Shown piece by piece: positions 52,052 through 61,018 of a stretch of 64,000 nt of DNA. The stretch comes from Methanothrix harundinacea (lineage in GTDB: Archaea; Halobacteriota; Methanosarcinia; Methanotrichales; Methanotrichaceae). The DNA lies in NCBI GenBank assembly GCA_001509375.1, contig LGFT01000001.1, forward strand, positions 27,836-91,835, given 5' to 3'. The first letter of the stretch is position 1. Every line of letters begins with the position of its first letter. The translations under genes were made by a program, and so were the position numbers. A model generated the notes under the pieces. The model made no database searches. It saw nothing but the letters and a program-made list of their open reading frames with translations, and had not been told where the DNA came from.

Positions 52052-53299
52052 CTATATCCGCCTTCCTTCAGCAGCTATATACCTCTCCGGAACCTGCGTC
52101 ACATATGGCTTTTTGGAGATATGAAGCCACAGCGCCCCACAGGTGAGCCCGATCAGGAGGTTCATCGCCCCCAGGACCAAAATCGTATTGCCCCAGTTGA
52201 GAGATATTATGGTCATACCGACGCTCCCCATTAAAATACCGAAGCAGCTCATCAGAGCAGCGGCAGATCCCGCGTCACCCCTCTGCTGCTCGAGCATCAG
52301 ATTCGTTCCGGGAGTTCTCACACAGCTCGCAGAGATCGTCGCCGGCAGAAGGGCTGCGGCCAGCATCCAGGGCCTGAGGCCCCCGAACGAAGATACTAAT
52401 AGGCCGCTCACGGAGACCGCAGCAAAGGATGTGATGATGATAGTTCTCCGTCTATATCTTCTGGAGATGCGCATATAGAGCATCGGGCCGGAGATCATCC
52501 CAATAGCATTAACGGCGAAGTAATAGCTGTAGACCTGCGGGCTGAGCCCGAAGCCGTTAATATAAATATAGGACGACGCGGCTATGAACGCCATCGAGGA
52601 TAAGCTCGGCAAAGAGAAGAGGGCCAGAAGAGATGAGAAGCCAGGATTCCTCGAGACCTTGTAAAGCCGGGAAATCGCCCGCAACATCGAGCCGGAGCTG
52701 CGATTCTCCTTTTCCATCGTCTCCTGCAGCGCCGCGCCTCCCGCCAGAGCCAAGAGGCCGATGAGGGCCAAAGTCCAGAAGACACCCCTCCAAGACATGA
52801 ACTTCAGCAGGAGCGCACCCAGGACTGGAGCTGCCACCGGGGATATCAGGACCATCGACTGGACCATGGCCAAGATCGGTTCCCGGCTTCTCGTGTCGTA
52901 GACGTCCTTGACCATGGCTGTGGCGACGGAGAAGGCGCCGCTGCCCCCGATCGCCTGGAGGATGCGAAAGGCTATCAGCTGATCTATTTCTGAGGAGGCT
53001 GCACAGCCGAGGCTTGCAGCAGTGTACAAAGACAAGCCGATCAGAAGCACGGGCCTCCGGCCGTATTTATCGCTGAGGGGCCCCCAAAAAAGGGTGCCTG
53101 CAGCGAAGAATACGAAAAATAAGATCAGAGTCGAGTTTACGAGGTCTGTGGAGACGTTGAAGTAGAGAGCCATCCCGGGGAGCGCAGGAAGGTAGAGGTC
53201 TGTTGAGAGGGGAACAAAGGCGCTTAGGAAGGTTATGAGGGCGATCAGCCCCTTTTCTCCCAGGTATTTCTGTCTATTGGCAGGAGAGGGCGCGCTCAT
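52052..53299 (-). CDS. Bcr/CflA-type MFS multidrug exporter
   Basis: 415 residues, 12 membrane segments. Signatures: STDLYLPALPGMA near residue 32 and GPLSDKYGRRPVLLIGL near 73, both diagnostic of Bcr/CflA efflux. The reverse TATA-like TTTATAAAA near 53374-53382 supports the start at 53299. It is divergent from the NfnA-like gene. Confidence 0.92.
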   Translation of the reverse strand: MSAPSPANRQKYLGEKGLIALITFLSAFVPLSTDLYLPALPGMALYFNVSTDLVNSTLILFFVFFAAGTLFWGPLSDKYGRRPVLLIGLSLYTAASLGCAASSEIDQLIAFRILQAIGGSGAFSVATAMVKDVYDTRSREPILAMVQSMVLISPVAAPVLGALLLKFMSWRGVFWTLALIGLLALAGGAALQETMEKENRSSGSMLRAISRLYKVSRNPGFSSLLALFSLPSLSSMAFIAASSYIYINGFGLSPQVYSYYFAVNAIGMISGPMLYMRISRRYRRRTIIITSFAAVSVSGLLVSSFGGLRPWMLAAALLPATISASCVRTPGTNLMLEQQRGDAGSAAALMSCFGILMGSVGMTIISLNWGNTILVLGAMNLLIGLTCGALWLHISKKPYVTQVPERYIAAEGRRI

Positions 53300-53448
53300 C
53301 TCGCTTCACCCTTCGATTCGTCTTCATGCAACTTCTACGCGCCTCCGACTGGAGGATGGGCTATCCTCTCGTTTTATAAAGCTGGCGAGGACGTACATCT
53401 CCTGCACGGGCATATTAAGCCGCATGACATTATTGTCCCAAAATACGC

Positions 53449-53498
53449 GAACACAGCGGCGGTTTGTCGTTATGAACACGGCGACGGTTTGTCGTTAT
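53449..53498. repeat. Two tandem 25-bp repeats
   Basis: GAACACAGCGGCGGTTTGTCGTTAT is followed directly by the same unit with two changes (53449-53473 and 53474-53498); the last 13 bp (GGTTTGTCGTTAT) are identical. It sits in the 349-bp gap between divergent genes. With only two copies and no spacer it is not a CRISPR array. Confidence 0.8.
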
Positions 53499-53575
53499 AT
53501 GCTCATCCCCACAACAGAGCTGGGGGGTATTCTATAAAACAAAATAGATTTAACATTGGGGATGGGTTGCTAACA

Positions 53576-53585
53576 ATTATATAAT
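53576..53585 (+). promoter_or_regulatory. TATA box of the NfnA-like gene
   Basis: ATTATATAAT predicts initiation near 53607, giving a leader of about 42 nt before the proposed ATT start, which includes GGAGGG. Confidence 0.5.
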
Positions 53586-53648
53586 CTATGCCGAAAGTAG
53601 TTCTTCGAAGTTTCTGCTAAGATCAGGAGAAAAGACGGAGGGTTTGGC

Positions 53649-54482
53649 ATTCATAAGATTGTAAGGCGAGTGGTGATGGCCAGTGGGAACGTGATCTTGA
53701 ACGAGATCGAGGCGCCCTTGATAGCCAAGAAGGCGAAGCCTGGCCAGTTCGTGATCCTCAAGGCTGGCGAGAGGGGGGAGCGGATACCTCTCACCATGGC
53801 TGAGGCGGACCCCGAGCGGGGGACCATAACCGTGATCTACAAAGTCGTCGGAAAGTCCACGGAGCTCTTCAAGAACTTGAGGGAGGGAGACTCCTATCAG
53901 GACGCCGTCGGCCCCCTGGGCCAGCCGACCCATCTTGAGAGGGTCGGGAACGTCACCTGCGTCGGTGGAGGGACCGGCGTTGCCGTCCTCTACCCCATCA
54001 CCCGAGGTCTGAAGGGGGCGGGGAATAGGGTCATCAGCATCATCGGGGCTCGGACCGCCGATCGGATAATCTTAGAGGAGGAGATGAAGTCCGTCTCCGA
54101 CGAGCTTTTCGTTTGCACCGACGACGGATCTCGCGGCCACCACGGCTTCGTCACTGAGATACTGAAGAAGGTTCTGGAGGAGGAGACGTTGAACCTCGCG
54201 GTCGCCGTAGGCCCGGTCCTGATGATGAAGCTCGTCTCCGAAATGACTAGGCCTTACGATGTCAAGACGATCGTCAGCCTCAACCCCATCATGATCGACG
54301 GGACGGGGATGTGTGGTGGCTGTCGGGTTTTGGTCGACGGAGAGAACAAATTCGCTTGCGTCGACGGGCCCGAGTTCGATGGCCACAAGGTAGATTTCGA
54401 TCAGCTTATTCAGCGGCTCGGAGCTTATGAGTCGGAGGAGAGGGAGAGTTCGATGGCTCACAGGTGCAGGCTCGACAGGTGA
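53649..54482 (+). CDS. NfnA/SudB-like FAD- and [2Fe-2S] subunit, proposed ATT start
   Basis: 277 residues from ATT 53649, or 268 from ATG 53676. FAD/NAD ferredoxin-reductase fold: PGQFVILKAGERGERIPLT near 33 to 51, VGGGTGVAVLYP near residue 102, and the [2Fe-2S] loop MCGGCRVLVDG with a later Cys (FACVDGPEF). Family members begin with a strand that matches HKIVRRVVMASGNVI, which here lies upstream of all ATG/GTG codons except those internal to it; ATT 53649 is 6 bp after GGAGGG. Partner of the next gene in electron transfer between ferredoxin and NAD(P)H. Confidence 0.87.
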   Translation: MHKIVRRVVMASGNVILNEIEAPLIAKKAKPGQFVILKAGERGERIPLTMAEADPERGTITVIYKVVGKSTELFKNLREGDSYQDAVGPLGQPTHLERVGNVTCVGGGTGVAVLYPITRGLKGAGNRVISIIGARTADRIILEEEMKSVSDELFVCTDDGSRGHHGFVTEILKKVLEEETLNLAVAVGPVLMMKLVSEMTRPYDVKTIVSLNPIMIDGTGMCGGCRVLVDGENKFACVDGPEFDGHKVDFDQLIQRLGAYESEERESSMAHRCRLDR

Positions 54483-54553
54483 TTGGCGACGGGGGCTCGT
54501 CATATCGCCGGTCGTCCGTCCGATCTGACTTCGTATTTGAATTGGGGAGATCC

Positions 54554-55990
54554 ATGGCGGAAAAAGAGGATGTAACGGAGAAGTGGGCCCGGATCGGAAT
54601 GCCCGAGCAGGAGCCGGATAAGAGGAGGGAGAACTTCGAGGAGGTCCCCCTAGGCTACACCCCAGAGATGGCGGTGAAGGAGGCGTCCCGATGTCTCCAG
54701 TGCAAATCTCCTTCTTGCGTTGAGGGCTGCCCTGTGGAGATCGATATCCCCGCCTTCGTCCAGCTCATAAAGGAGGAGAAGTTCGACGAGGCGATAAAGA
54801 AGATCTGGGAGAAGAACCGGCTGCCTGCCGTCTGCGGCCGGGTCTGCCCTCAGGAGACCCAGTGTGAGGGAAGATGCGTCCTCGGGAAAAAGGGAAGGCC
54901 GATCGCCATAGGAAACCTCGAGAGGTTCGCCGCCGACTTGGCCCGTCGGGAGGGGATAGAGGACGTTTCGCCGAAGGCCGAGCCTTCGGGAAAGAGGGTG
55001 GCGATCGTCGGATCGGGGCCTGCGGGGCTCACAGTCGCCGCGGATCTCCTGGCCAGGGGACACCAGGTGACGATCTTCGAGGCGCTCCACAAGCCCGGCG
55101 GCGTCCTCGTCTACGGGATTCCCGAGTTTCGGCTGCCCAAGAAGATCGTTGCCGACGAGATCGAATCCCTCGAGAAACAGGGAGCAGAGATCATGTGCAA
55201 TACTGTTGTCGGCAGGACGATCACCATCGACGAGCTCTTCGACCAGGGGTACGACGCGATATTCGTGGGGGTGGGGGCTGGCCTGCCCCGGTTCATGAAC
55301 ATCCCCGGCGAGAACCTGGTGGGGATATTGTCCGCCAACGAGTATCTGACCCGGGCAAATCTGATGAAGGCCTACAGGTTCCCAGAGTATGACACCCCCA
55401 TCCCCAGGGGTAGGAACGTCGTCGTCATAGGGGCAGGGAACGTCGCCATGGACTCGGCCAGGACTGCGGTGCGGCTTGGAGCTGAAACGGTTCGGATAGT
55501 TTACCGGCGGTCTCGAGAGGAGATGCCGGCCCGGGCTGCCGAGATCCATCATGCAGAAGAGGAGGGGGTCGAGTTACTTCTCCTCACAAGCCCCATCCGC
55601 TTTCTTGGCGACGAGGAGGGCCGGGTCGCAGGAATGGAGTGTATCAAGATGGAGCTCGGCGAGCCTGACGCCTCGGGGAGGCGAAGGCCGATCCCGATCG
55701 AGGGATCCGAGTTTGAGATAGTATGCGACCTCGTCATAATCGCCATAGGTACCGGCGCAAATCCCCTTCTGACCCGCTCCACTGAGGGGCTGGAGCTGAA
55801 CCGCTGGGGCTACATCGAGGCGGACCCCGAGACGGGAGAGACGAGCATCGAGGGGGTCTGGGCAGGTGGCGACATCGTCACCGGCTCGGCGACGGTGATC
55901 GAGGCGATGGGCGCAGGCCGGAGGGCTGCAAGATCGATCCATGAGCACCTGACCCGGGAAGGTCGTAGCCCAGAATCCTGCGGCGTCTGA
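54554..55990 (+). CDS. NfnB/SudA-like (GltA-type) iron-sulphur flavoprotein
   Basis: 478 residues. An N-terminal iron-sulphur domain (CLQCKSPSCVEGCPVEID, CGRVCPQETQCEGRC) and two Rossmann domains (VAIVGSGPAGL near 147, VVVIGAGNVAMD near 288), as in NADPH-dependent glutamate synthase small subunits. Together with the preceding gene it forms an NfnAB-like or sulfide-dehydrogenase-like complex that may transfer electrons between ferredoxin and NAD(P)H. Length and pairing fit this better than a true glutamate synthase, as no large subunit is present. Confidence 0.9.
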   Translation: MAEKEDVTEKWARIGMPEQEPDKRRENFEEVPLGYTPEMAVKEASRCLQCKSPSCVEGCPVEIDIPAFVQLIKEEKFDEAIKKIWEKNRLPAVCGRVCPQETQCEGRCVLGKKGRPIAIGNLERFAADLARREGIEDVSPKAEPSGKRVAIVGSGPAGLTVAADLLARGHQVTIFEALHKPGGVLVYGIPEFRLPKKIVADEIESLEKQGAEIMCNTVVGRTITIDELFDQGYDAIFVGVGAGLPRFMNIPGENLVGILSANEYLTRANLMKAYRFPEYDTPIPRGRNVVVIGAGNVAMDSARTAVRLGAETVRIVYRRSREEMPARAAEIHHAEEEGVELLLLTSPIRFLGDEEGRVAGMECIKMELGEPDASGRRRPIPIEGSEFEIVCDLVIIAIGTGANPLLTRSTEGLELNRWGYIEADPETGETSIEGVWAGGDIVTGSATVIEAMGAGRRAARSIHEHLTREGRSPESCGV

Positions 55991-56004
55991 AAGGTTACGA
56001 GCAT

Positions 56005-56688
56005 ATGCAGACTTTTATGCCATATCCAGACTTCAAGAGGTCGGCCGAGGTGCTCGACAGGCAGAGGCTGGGAAAACAGAGGTCGGAGGCCCTTGTCCTT
56101 CTGAGGATATGCCGGGACGGGAAAAGCCGGTGGAAGAAACACCCCATATGGAAGATGTGGGCCAAAAACCCCGAGGCCCTCGCCCTCTACGGCGTCGTGA
56201 TCTGCGAGGAGTGGACGAGGCGAGGGTACAAGGACACCTGCAAGGAGAAGATCCTGGCCGCTAACCGGGAGATGGGAGGAGCTGAGCTGGAGGAACTCCG
56301 CCGCAAATACGAGGAGCGTGAGGATGGTTTTCTTCCCTTGTGGTTCGGATCCGAGGAGTTTCACGCCTCTCACCGTTCAAACCTCCTCCGAAAAGACCAG
56401 GATCACTATTCAGCCTTCGGCTGGACTGAGCCGAAAGACCTCTGCTACGTCTGGCCGGATCCAGAAGATCAGACGAAGGGAGATGGAGAGTCTGATTCTC
56501 AAAAAAAGTTTAAATATTCTCCAGGTATGGTGGGGTTTATGGATGCTGAAGAGATCGCCGGCAAGTACTCGATGAAGGATCTGAGGCCGATCGCCAAGAA
56601 GTACGGGGTGAAGACCCACTGCGTTAAGAAGATCGACGTGGTGAGGGCGCTCCCACCGGAGGCTCTGGCGGAGCTGGAGGGCGAGTGA
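56005..56688 (+). CDS. Pyrimidine-dimer DNA glycosylase (T4 endonuclease V-like) with C-terminal SAP-like domain
   Basis: 227 residues. The glycosylase family signature is at the start (MQTFMPYPDFKRSAEVLDRQ then RLGKQRSEAL), and MWAKNPEALALYGVVICEEW follows. The last 40 residues (YSMKDLRPIAKKYGVKTHCVKKIDVV) look like a SAP/Rho-N-like DNA- or RNA-binding motif, which would be an added domain. UV-damage repair role matches the photolyase in the window. Fusion and role of the tail are inference. Confidence 0.82.
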   Translation: MQTFMPYPDFKRSAEVLDRQRLGKQRSEALVLLRICRDGKSRWKKHPIWKMWAKNPEALALYGVVICEEWTRRGYKDTCKEKILAANREMGGAELEELRRKYEEREDGFLPLWFGSEEFHASHRSNLLRKDQDHYSAFGWTEPKDLCYVWPDPEDQTKGDGESDSQKKFKYSPGMVGFMDAEEIAGKYSMKDLRPIAKKYGVKTHCVKKIDVVRALPPEALAELEGE

Positions 56689-56976
56689 CTTCAGAACCTC
56701 AAAAATTTTTTTGAATTATCTATTTGTTCCTGTTATTTTCCTGTTACTGAACGAATTAATTGTCCAGACGATGAAGGGAAGGATAATCTCGGGCGGGGGG
56801 TCTGTACCCAGAGTCAGGGTCCTTGCAGGAGTAATTCCTCGAACCCTCTTCTCCTCGCGAGCCGGAGAACTGAGGATCCTGGAGCTGAGGCTCCTGGGGC
56901 GGCGGGAGAGATCCCAAGAGCGAAAACCTCGAAGCACCGAAAATTCTATTATCACAGAGACTATCTCCGACAATCT

Positions 56977-57945
56977 ATGGCAAATTTGAACGTGGCAGTC
57001 CTGGGCCCATCGGACTACGCAAAAGAGGTGGGGAAGAAGGGCACCGCCACAGACATCACCTTCTACAATCTGAAACGGGGCGAGAGCACCGTCACCATCG
57101 TCGAGCCGACGAGGTATCCGGAGCGTCTCGCGCCACTGTTCTTCGCAGCGTCCCTCGCGAGATCTGCGATCCTGGTCGTCGACACGATCGACGCCGCCTT
57201 CGGCGAGTCCGTCATAATGCTCCAGGCCCTCGGGATAAAAGAGGGATACATCATCCTCCGAAACTACATTGATCCCGACCAGATCGCTCCCATTGTCAAG
57301 GGGACGGTTCTGGAGGGGTACGAGCAGATCAAGGACGACCCCATCGCTCTTCGGGAGAGGCTCCTCTCCGATGCCGACCGGCTCATGGGAGAGCCGCCAT
57401 CTCCAGAGGAGCGGAGGGGCGTGATCCCCGTCGACCACTTCTTCAACGTCAGGGGGATAGGGACCGTCGTCCTCGGCACCATGGCCGGGGGCGTGATAAG
57501 AAAGCACGAGACCCTGAAGGTCCTCCCTGGCGAGAGGACGGCCCAGGTCCGGTCGATCCAGAAGCACGACGACGACTTCGACTGGGCCCGGGAGGGGGAT
57601 CGGGCGGGGATCGCCCTCAAAAACATAGACGCCGAAGAGCTGGACCGGGGCGACGTTCTATCCAGCGACGACACCCTGAAGGTCGAGTCGAAGATCTCGG
57701 CCCGAGGGGAGCTGATCCCCTATTGGCCCGCGCCCCTCAAGGAGGGGATGATTCTTCACATAGGCCACTGGATGCAGTTCGTCCCCGCACGGGTCGTTTC
57801 TGCTGAGGCGGGAGAGGGCTGGAGACGCCCCCTTCTCGGCCTCGAGCTGGATAAGCCCCTGGTCTATCGCCCCGGAGATCGGGGCGTGATCCATCAGCTG
57901 GAGGGGAGCAAGCTCCGGATCGCGGGGACCCTGGAGCTGCCCTGA
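56977..57945 (+). CDS. EF-Tu-like protein with degenerate GTPase domain
   Basis: 322 residues. It has the domain layout of EF-Tu/SelB-type factors: an N-terminal region, then a beta-barrel domain (residues about 145-225: VRGIGTVVLGTMAGGVIRKHE) and a third barrel. The G1 loop (normally GHVDHGKT) and the NKxD motif are missing; the G-domain position holds LGPSDYAKEVGKKGTATDIT. It cannot bind GTP in the usual way. Related archaeal proteins resemble a SelB-like paralogue; the role is unknown. Confidence 0.8.
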   Translation: MANLNVAVLGPSDYAKEVGKKGTATDITFYNLKRGESTVTIVEPTRYPERLAPLFFAASLARSAILVVDTIDAAFGESVIMLQALGIKEGYIILRNYIDPDQIAPIVKGTVLEGYEQIKDDPIALRERLLSDADRLMGEPPSPEERRGVIPVDHFFNVRGIGTVVLGTMAGGVIRKHETLKVLPGERTAQVRSIQKHDDDFDWAREGDRAGIALKNIDAEELDRGDVLSSDDTLKVESKISARGELIPYWPAPLKEGMILHIGHWMQFVPARVVSAEAGEGWRRPLLGLELDKPLVYRPGDRGVIHQLEGSKLRIAGTLELP

Positions 57946-57949
57946 GCCC

Positions 57950-58270
57950 TCACTCCACCAGGACTGCGGTCCCGCTGGCGGAGACCATCAGCATCCCGCC
58001 GTTCTGGCCCAGGGTCTCGTAGTCGAGGTCGACGCTGAGGATGGCGTTGGCTCCGAGCCTCTTCGCCTCCTCCTCCATCTCCCGGAGAGCGATCTCCTTC
58101 GCCCGGCGCAGCTCCTTCTCGTAAGCTCCAGACCTTCCACCGACGATGTCCCTTATCCCGGCGAAGAGGTCTTTGAAGAGGTTTGCGCCGAGGATCGCCT
58201 CACCGCTCACGATCCCGAAGTACTCCACAATGCGTCTTCCTTCTACGTTAGGAGTCGTCGATATCAACAT
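57950..58270 (-). CDS. UPF0145 (YbjQ-like) protein
   Basis: 106 residues. The start [20 protein letters not shown] and the sequence [20 protein letters not shown] are typical of UPF0145/YbjQ, a family whose structures are pentameric and sometimes called heavy-metal-binding. The function is unknown. Convergent with the EF-Tu-like gene. Confidence 0.9.
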   Translation of the reverse strand: MLISTTPNVEGRRIVEYFGIVSGEAILGANLFKDLFAGIRDIVGGRSGAYEKELRRAKEIALREMEEEAKRLGANAILSVDLDYETLGQNGGMLMVSASGTAVLVE

Positions 58271-58403
58271 AGGATCTCACTTCCGAAGCGAGAGATGACC
58301 TCTGGCTTAATTATCCTGCCGATGAGAGGGAGAACGGGGATTGAAAAATGGGATTTTGGGTCCAGGAGGTGAAGGAGAAAGGGGCGAGATGGCGTCAGCT
58401 CGC

Positions 58404-59234
58404 CTAATTCTGCCTCAGCCCCTCCTGCCAGCGGAGGAGCTTCTCCTGGACGACGTACCGAAAGGTCCTATCGATGAGAAGGCCGAGAAGGCCCAGGACG
58501 ATCATGTAGAGGAAGACCAGGTCCATCATGTGCAGGGAGTAGTAGTCCCAGAGCCGGTACCCGAGGCCGCTCCTGGTGCTCGCCCCGAACATCTCGGCGG
58601 CGACGATGCACATCCAGGCGATCCCCATGGCGATCCTGATCCCTGCAGCGATGGAGGGGAGGGCCGAGGGGATGGCGACGTACCTGATCAGATCGCGGTT
58701 CTTGGTGGCACCGAGGACCATTGCCGACTCGACGTAGATTCTGGAAACGCTCCTGAAGCCGAGGTAGGAGTTAATCAGTATCGGAAATACCGCCCCGACG
58801 AAGACGATGAACCCCGCGGCCTGGGCTGTCAGGCCGAACCAGATTATGGCGAAGGGGATCCAGGCCAGGGGCGGGATCGGCCTGATCAGCTCCACCAGGG
58901 GATCGAAGATCCTGTCGGCGACCCTGGACCAGCCCATCGCCATCCCTATAGGAAGGGCCACGAGGAGCCCCGCCCCCATGCCCAACGCGAAGTGGATCAA
59001 GCTCACCGGAAGGTCCACCTGGAGGATCGTCGGCCACTGGCGGAGCAGGGCCTCGGCCACCTGGAAGAAGCTTGGAAGCTTCAGGGGATTATCGATGGCC
59101 ATCGCTAGAATCTGCCAGGCAACGACGAACCCCAACACCGATAGGGTCTCGATGCCGTGCTCTGCCAGCTCATCTCTCGCTCTCTCGCTGAAGGTCAACT
59201 CCGATCCACCTCCTTTCGTCCCTGACTCGTCCAA
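58404..59234 (-). CDS. ABC transporter permease (SsuC/TauC/NitT type)
   Basis: 276 residues, about six membrane segments, with the EAA loop near residue 173 (ESAMVLGATKNRDLIRYVAIPSA). It imports sulphonates, taurine, nitrate or related compounds in bacteria. It lies downstream of the binding-protein gene on the same strand; no ATPase gene is nearby in this window. Confidence 0.9.
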   Translation of the reverse strand: MDESGTKGGGSELTFSERARDELAEHGIETLSVLGFVVAWQILAMAIDNPLKLPSFFQVAEALLRQWPTILQVDLPVSLIHFALGMGAGLLVALPIGMAMGWSRVADRIFDPLVELIRPIPPLAWIPFAIIWFGLTAQAAGFIVFVGAVFPILINSYLGFRSVSRIYVESAMVLGATKNRDLIRYVAIPSALPSIAAGIRIAMGIAWMCIVAAEMFGASTRSGLGYRLWDYYSLHMMDLVFLYMIVLGLLGLLIDRTFRYVVQEKLLRWQEGLRQN

Positions 59235-59280
59235 TGTTTTGCTTCCGTTCCTTCTTGCCTTTTCTCTTTTCAGCCTCTTT

Positions 59281-60270
59281 TCAGCTCGTCACCCTGTCGA
59301 AAAAGTCCGTATCGAAGAGGTCGTCTTCGGTCAGGAGCGTCTCGCCGGTGTAGCCGAGCTCATAATCGACTCTGGCGAACTCGACGACCGATGGGATTAT
59401 CTCGTGGGGGTCGCTGATCCAGGCGCCGTCCCAGTTCTCGATGGAGTGCTGGACCATCGTCAGGTTCTGGCCGGTCTTGGCAGAGTAGATCTCAGCTGCC
59501 CTCGTGGGGTTCTCGTTGATGTACTCTGTGGCCCTGATGTGGGTCTTGACTATCTGCTCCACCATCTCCGGCTCCTCTCTCATAAGCTCGCCGCTGACGA
59601 CTAGGCAGCAGCAGGCATGGTTTGGCCACATCTCGCCGGAGGCGACTACCGCCTCGCCGTTCCCCTGAAGCTCGATGATGGAGGGGGACGGGTGGGGTAG
59701 GAATACGGCGTCGACCCTTTTAGCTGAGATGGCGGTGGTGGCGTCACCGGGGCCCATCGACTTTATGTCTATCTCCGCGGGGTCGATCCCATTCTCCTGG
59801 AGCCACTTCTTGAAGACGGTGTCCTGGATCGATCCGGGCGGGAAGGTGGCGACCTTCAGTCCCACCAGGGACTGGGGCCCTTCGTACACCACGCCGGGGC
59901 TGACGACGAGGTCCGACCCGTTCTTCTGAACCGAGGCCACGATCTTGGCGTCGAGACCCTGGGCGATGGCGCTGATGGGCGGGGCTGCCCCGACGAAGGC
60001 TATGTCCAGGTTTCCGCCCAGCATCGCCTGCATCTCAGGAGGGCCCGAGGGGAACTCGTAGTCCTGAACTTTCTCGATTCCGAAGGGTAACAGGTCCGAG
60101 AGCCACCACCCCTCCTCCATCGCCACCATCTCGGCGACCTGATGGGTGCTGGGCTGGTAGCCGATGCGCAAGGTGGTGATCTTCTTCTCCTCGTCGGTGC
60201 CGATGCAGCCGAGGGCGATCACCGCCACCAGGCCGACGGCGACGGCTGTGATAAGAAAGTCTCTCCTCAA
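59281..60270 (-). CDS. ABC transporter substrate-binding lipoprotein (SsuA/TauA/NitT type)
   Basis: 329 residues. A lipoprotein-like signal (AVGLVAVIALGCIGTDEEKK, with Cys22 as the likely lipid site) and the SBP fold with TLRIGYQPSTHQ near 34 and GNLDIAFVGAAPP near 85. The related periplasmic proteins bind sulphonates, taurine, nitrate or pyrimidines. It is probably co-transcribed with the permease, and divergent from the HTH regulator. Confidence 0.9.
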   Translation of the reverse strand: MRRDFLITAVAVGLVAVIALGCIGTDEEKKITTLRIGYQPSTHQVAEMVAMEEGWWLSDLLPFGIEKVQDYEFPSGPPEMQAMLGGNLDIAFVGAAPPISAIAQGLDAKIVASVQKNGSDLVVSPGVVYEGPQSLVGLKVATFPPGSIQDTVFKKWLQENGIDPAEIDIKSMGPGDATTAISAKRVDAVFLPHPSPSIIELQGNGEAVVASGEMWPNHACCCLVVSGELMREEPEMVEQIVKTHIRATEYINENPTRAAEIYSAKTGQNLTMVQHSIENWDGAWISDPHEIIPSVVEFARVDYELGYTGETLLTEDDLFDTDFFDRVTS

Positions 60271-60328
60271 ATGTCATCACCACCGGAGGTGAAGAAGGGT
60301 CCGTATAAATCATTTTCCGACCATGAAG

Positions 60329-60337
60329 ATATATATT
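60329..60337 (+). promoter_or_regulatory. TATA box of the HTH regulator gene
   Basis: ATATATATT is centred 26 bp before ATG 60359, so the mRNA is probably leaderless. A reverse TATA-like ATTTATAC near 60304-60310 serves the divergent transporter gene. Confidence 0.55.
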
Positions 60338-60358
60338 CCCAAAAGTACTAATATTCGA

Positions 60359-60892
60359 ATGATATTCTACAATGAGATGACATATGCGGAGAGATTGATG
60401 AGAGCAGCCTTCATCTCCGACGAGAAGCTCCGCGATTCCTTGAGGGAGGTTCTCTCGGAGCTGGGCCTGAGCGCGAGGGAGTTCAGCAAGATCTCCGCCA
60501 TACCCCAGTCAACCCTTTATAAGATCATGTCCGGCCACCGGGAGCCGAATATAACGACCCTTCGCCAGATCGTCAAGACCATAAAGGAGATCGAGGGCGC
60601 CGACACCGGCTTCATCGCCGTCATCGCGGCCCGGCCCGTCCTCGACGAGATCAAGGAGAAGAGGATGAAGATCGGTGACCGCCTCCTGGTCCTCCGGGAG
60701 TACTCGGCCACCAACATCGAGGAGGCGATCGTCGCCGCGGTCCGGGCGGAGAGGGACGGGGCCGGGGCCCTCGTCTGCGCTCCCATCGTCAGCCCCACAG
60801 TGGAGAAGCTCCTCTCGATCCCCGTGGCCACCATCATCCCGAAGGAGAGCTTGGTCAGGGCGATCGAGGTGGCAGCGAGGAAGATCGAGTGA
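60359..60892 (+). CDS. HTH-domain transcriptional regulator
   Basis: 177 residues from ATG 60359 (leaderless). The N-terminal helix-turn-helix includes GLSAREFSKISAIPQSTLYK near residue 38 to 57, typical of an XRE/lambda-repressor-like fold. The C-terminal domain (about residues 85-175) is a predicted ligand-binding region with a DGAGALVCAPIVSPT segment. It is divergent from the ABC transporter genes, so regulates them or itself by inference. Confidence 0.8.
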   Translation: MIFYNEMTYAERLMRAAFISDEKLRDSLREVLSELGLSAREFSKISAIPQSTLYKIMSGHREPNITTLRQIVKTIKEIEGADTGFIAVIAARPVLDEIKEKRMKIGDRLLVLREYSATNIEEAIVAAVRAERDGAGALVCAPIVSPTVEKLLSIPVATIIPKESLVRAIEVAARKIE

Positions 60893-61018
60893 TCATCTCC
60901 GGGTCAACGTATAAACGAAAAGGCAGAATGGCCATAAGAAGAGCCGTAGGATCTCGAAAGGCTTTTATCGTGGTTGTTAGCAATACAACCAGATTAAGGG
61001 TATAAGTGGGGTTTGTTT

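Noticed and set aside
53449-53498. CRISPR array
   Set aside because: Two adjacent copies with no spacer and no cas genes.
54464-54553. Upstream extension of the NfnB-like gene
   Set aside because: It overlaps the preceding gene; ATG 54554 is close to a ribosome-like GGGGAGA and fits family length.
56711-56989. 92-codon frame before the EF-Tu-like gene
   Set aside because: Low-complexity basic sequence that overlaps the start of a conserved gene in another frame.
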